Below, piece after piece: positions 61,654-64,000 of a stretch of 64,000 nucleotides of DNA. Position numbers and translations under genes: made by a program. Within the stretch, counting starts at the first letter, position 1. Each line of letters opens with the position of its first letter. Below the pieces are notes generated by a model, which searched no databases, was not told the origin of the DNA, and saw only the letters and a list, made by a program, of their open reading frames with translations. The stretch comes from UBA2031 sp037189985 (GTDB lineage Bacteria > Pseudomonadota > Gammaproteobacteria > Pseudomonadales > Moraxellaceae), in contig JBBCJX010000029.1 in NCBI GenBank assembly GCA_037189985.1, positions 62,001 through 126,000 on the forward strand, given 5' to 3'.

Positions 61654-64000
61654 TCAGGCGCTGCCTTTTTCCTTTTTCTTGCCTTCGATGGCATTGACCG
61701 CATTGGCGATCTCTTCATCCGTGATGCGCGTGATCTGCTGGATGGCTTGCCGTGTCTCGGCATCCAGAATCAGGCGGGCTTCGGCGGCAATCGTGATCAG
61801 GCGGTCGTCAAAGGTCAGGCATTGCTGGTCATCCACCTGGACCACCGCGCTGTTCAGCAGGGTTTCAATGAAGTTGCGGAACAGGGCCTTGTCAAAGAAC
61901 TCCGGTGCGCTGAACTCGTGCAGGATGGACAGGCGCTGGGCCAGCAGATGACACAACTCTTCCAGCCGCTTGCGCGAGATACGGCCTGAACCCTGCTGCG
62001 TCAGCAAGGAAACCGTCATGTAGTAGCGTTGCAGGTTCTGGCGCACGCCCTGGGCCAGCACATGCAGTTCGGCATAAGAGGCGCTGGTGGGGCTGGGGCA
62101 CATCAGCTGTTCGTTGTTGCGTGCAATCAGCAAGCTGCGATCGACCAGGGCATCCAGCCACTGCTGAATGATTCCTTCCACGGCCTCATTGCACCAGGGG
62201 AGGAAAAGTTCGGACTGCATGAAAGGATAGATATTGCGCACCAGTTGCACGACCTGCGAACGATAGAGCTCGTTGTTGTGCTGCATCAGGCAGGCAATGA
62301 GTGCCGGCAGGGTGAAAAGGTGCAGCACATTGTTGCGGAAATAGGTGAGCAGCATGGCCTGCTCGGTCTGTACGCCCAGCATGTCGCCCAAGGGGTGCTT
62401 GATGCGGTAGAGGATTTTCAGCTGCTCGCCATAGGCAATGATTTCCTTGCCGGTCAGCGGAGTGATGGTAATGCGGTTGCTGTAAGGAACGGCGGTCAGC
62501 AGGCGGCGGTAGAGATCCAGTTGCGTGGCAAGCGCATCTTCGTCCATCGCGTGCTTGGGTGTGGAGAGCAGGACCAGACTGAGCAGGTTAACCGGATTGA
62601 CGGCCGCAGCGCTGTTGATGTTGGTGGTGATCTGCCCGGCAAGCCGGTCGATGGTGGCATTCATCCAGGGGGTTTTCTTGTCATCCGGCACACTGGTTTC
62701 GCGCCACGCCGGGTTTTCCTGATCCAGCAGTTTTTCCAGATAGATGGGCTCGCCGAAGCTGAGCTGCACCTTGCCGAAGACTTTCTGGATCTTGCGCACG
62801 GAACTGATCAGCCCCCAGATCGACTCCTTCTGTTTGGGCTTGCCGGCCAGTTCGCCCACATAGGTTTTGCCTTCCATGAGTTTTTCATAGCCGATGTAGG
62901 CGGGAATGAAGACGATGGGGCGCTTGTGGTCGCGCAGATAGCTGCGCAAGGTCATGGAGAGCATGCCGGTACGTGCGGCCAGCAGGCGACCGGTGCGGCT
63001 GCGGCCTCCCTCGACGAAGTATTCGATCGAGTAGCCTTTGGCCGTGATCAGGTGCAGGTATTCGTTGAAGACGGCGGCATACAGGAAGTTGCCCTTGAAG
63101 CTACGACGAAGGAAGAAAGCGCCGGCGCGACGCATCAGCGAGCCCACGACCGGAATGTTGAGATTGGCGCCGGCGGCGATATGCGGCGTCATCAGGCCGC
63201 GGTGGAAGATGACATAGGAAAGCAGCAGGTAGTCAATGTGGCTGCGGTGGCAGGGCACGTAGACGATTTCGTAGTCGTGGGCGAGATTGCGTACATCGTC
63301 GAAATGATGCACTTCCACGCCGTCGTAGAGGCGTGTCCACAGCCAGGTCAGCAGGATGTCGAAAAAGCGGATGACGGGATAAGAATAATCGGCTGCCACT
63401 TCGTCAGCATATTTCCGTGCTTTTGCGGTTGCCTTTTCATGGCTGATTTTCTTGTTGGCCGCTTCCTGGCTGATGGCCTGCTGGACGGGAGCGGCAGCGA
63501 GCAAGCTGTTGACCAGCGTGCGGCGGTGCGAAAGGTCAGGACCGATAGCGGCTTCACGCTGGCGCCGGAAATGCACGCGCAGCACGCGCGCCAGTTTGCG
63601 CAGGGTCATGTCCTCTGACAGGCCCTCGTCGGCGAGGGCACGCATGGATACCGGAGAGTTGAAGCGCACCAAGGTCTGGCGGCCATGAATCAGGATGGTG
63701 ACGAGCTGGCGGAACATGCCCGGTGTTGCCCACGAATCGGCAAACAGCAGCTTGAAAAGGGAGCTTTCCTTGTCCGGCGAGCGCCCCCACAGGATGGTGA
63801 CGGGTACAAGTTGCACGTCGAGACCGGGATTCTCCCGGACGGCGCGTACCAGACTCACGAAGCGGGGTGAATAGGCAAAGCGGTTGCGTTGCAGGGCAGA
63901 AGGATTGTCCCGGCGTGTCAGGAAGAAGAGTGAGCGGTCTTCTTTCAGCAGCGGGCTCTGCATGGGCTTCAGGGCCCGGGGCAGGCCAGCCTTGCGGGTT
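61654..64000 (-). CDS. plsB: Glycerol-3-phosphate 1-O-acyltransferase PlsB (5' end outside window)
   Basis: About 781 residues are visible; the frame stays open to base 64000, so the N-terminus is outside the window (E. coli PlsB has 807). The acyltransferase motif I HRSHIDYLLLSY (His-x4-Asp), FVEGGRSRTGR and a PAYIGYE-type motif IV are present, followed by the PlsB-specific C-terminal helical region. It makes lysophosphatidate from acyl-ACP or acyl-CoA at the inner membrane. An internal ATG at 63963 is probably not the start, since PlsB-like sequence is expected further upstream. Confidence 0.93.
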   Translation of the reverse strand, partial: TRKAGLPRALKPMQSPLLKEDRSLFFLTRRDNPSALQRNRFAYSPRFVSLVRAVRENPGLDVQLVPVTILWGRSPDKESSLFKLLFADSWATPGMFRQLVTILIHGRQTLVRFNSPVSMRALADEGLSEDMTLRKLARVLRVHFRRQREAAIGPDLSHRRTLVNSLLAAAPVQQAISQEAANKKISHEKATAKARKYADEVAADYSYPVIRFFDILLTWLWTRLYDGVEVHHFDDVRNLAHDYEIVYVPCHRSHIDYLLLSYVIFHRGLMTPHIAAGANLNIPVVGSLMRRAGAFFLRRSFKGNFLYAAVFNEYLHLITAKGYSIEYFVEGGRSRTGRLLAARTGMLSMTLRSYLRDHKRPIVFIPAYIGYEKLMEGKTYVGELAGKPKQKESIWGLISSVRKIQKVFGKVQLSFGEPIYLEKLLDQENPAWRETSVPDDKKTPWMNATIDRLAGQITTNINSAAAVNPVNLLSLVLLSTPKHAMDEDALATQLDLYRRLLTAVPYSNRITITPLTGKEIIAYGEQLKILYRIKHPLGDMLGVQTEQAMLLTYFRNNVLHLFTLPALIACLMQHNNELYRSQVVQLVRNIYPFMQSELFLPWCNEAVEGIIQQWLDALVDRSLLIARNNEQLMCPSPTSASYAELHVLAQGVRQNLQRYYMTVSLLTQQGSGRISRKRLEELCHLLAQRLSILHEFSAPEFFDKALFRNFIETLLNSAVVQVDDQQCLTFDDRLITIAAEARLILDAETRQAIQQITRITDEEIANAVNAIEGKKKEKGSA

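Noticed and set aside
1..64000. tRNA/rRNA genes, CRISPR arrays, insertion sequences, prophage
   Set aside because: Looked for by eye and not found: no regularly spaced repeats, no transposase-like protein, and no tRNA T-loop pattern that I could support.

Overview
This 64 kb window reads as chromosomal, conserved sequence of a Gram-negative gammaproteobacterium of the order Pseudomonadales. The evidence is the lipid A (lpxD, lpxA, lpxB), BamA/Skp and FabA/FabB genes, the SdhE-YgfX pair, GlnD, PlsB, and a nadB-mucD-lepA-lepB-DUF4845-rnc-era-recO-pdxJ order known from Pseudomonas and its relatives. The algU-mucABC block that sits between nadB and mucD in Pseudomonas is absent. With the fairly high G+C this suggests a Moraxellaceae-like lineage such as Perlucidibaca or its relatives; that placement is an inference. 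I see no rRNA, tRNA, CRISPR array, insertion sequence or prophage.

Layout. 1-2.9 kb: an acyl-CoA hydrolase of the HIBCH type, ygfZ, and a divergent sdhE-ygfX pair. 3.0-6.2 kb (minus): a HerA-like ATPase (yjgR) and nadB. 6.4-14.0 kb (plus): mucD, lepA, lepB, a DUF4845 gene, rnc, era, recO, pdxJ. 14.1-18.1 kb (minus): the most accessory-looking block, with an exported protein of about 15-residue helical repeats, a Wzy/O-antigen-ligase-like membrane protein, a periplasmic SIMPL protein and an SDR. 18.3-24.3 kb (minus): map, glnD, dapC, dapD, yffB. 24.3-45.3 kb (plus): the large translation and envelope cluster rpsB, tsf, pyrH, frr, uppS, cdsA, dxr, rseP, bamA, skp, lpxD, fabZ, lpxA, lpxB, rnhB, dnaE, accA, tilS. 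45.5-47.4 kb (minus): fabA-fabB. 47.8-54.1 kb (plus): ccmF, ccmG, ccmH, ccmI, then adk and hemH. 54.7-61.6 kb: a histone H1-like protein, mobA (minus), dinG/yoaA, tsaB, a thioesterase, uppP, rsmJ, tpx. The window ends inside plsB (minus), whose 5' end lies beyond base 64000.

The genes form coherent sets. Cell-envelope building is the main theme: isoprenoid and undecaprenyl-phosphate supply (dxr, uppS, uppP), phospholipid (cdsA, plsB, accA, fabA, fabB, fabZ), lipid A (lpxD/A/B), outer-membrane assembly (bamA, skp), envelope quality control (mucD, rseP), and diaminopimelate for peptidoglycan (dapC, dapD). Translation and RNA genes form the second theme (rpsB, tsf, frr, map, lepA, era, rnc, tilS, tsaB, rsmJ). 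Many junctions are ATGA or TGATG overlaps, implying translational coupling. Rho-independent terminators after mucD, pdxJ, rpsB, tsf, accA, tilS, adk, hemH, the H1-like gene and tpx divide the transcription units.

No wholly new multi-gene system is evident. The items most worth a second look are the 15-residue-repeat exported protein and its minus-strand neighbours, the AT-hook-bearing H1-like protein with its long AT-rich upstream region, a perfect 17-bp palindrome in front of fabA, three hairpins between fabA and fabB, structured leaders before rpsB and accA, and the missing algU-mucABC and ccmABCDE genes.
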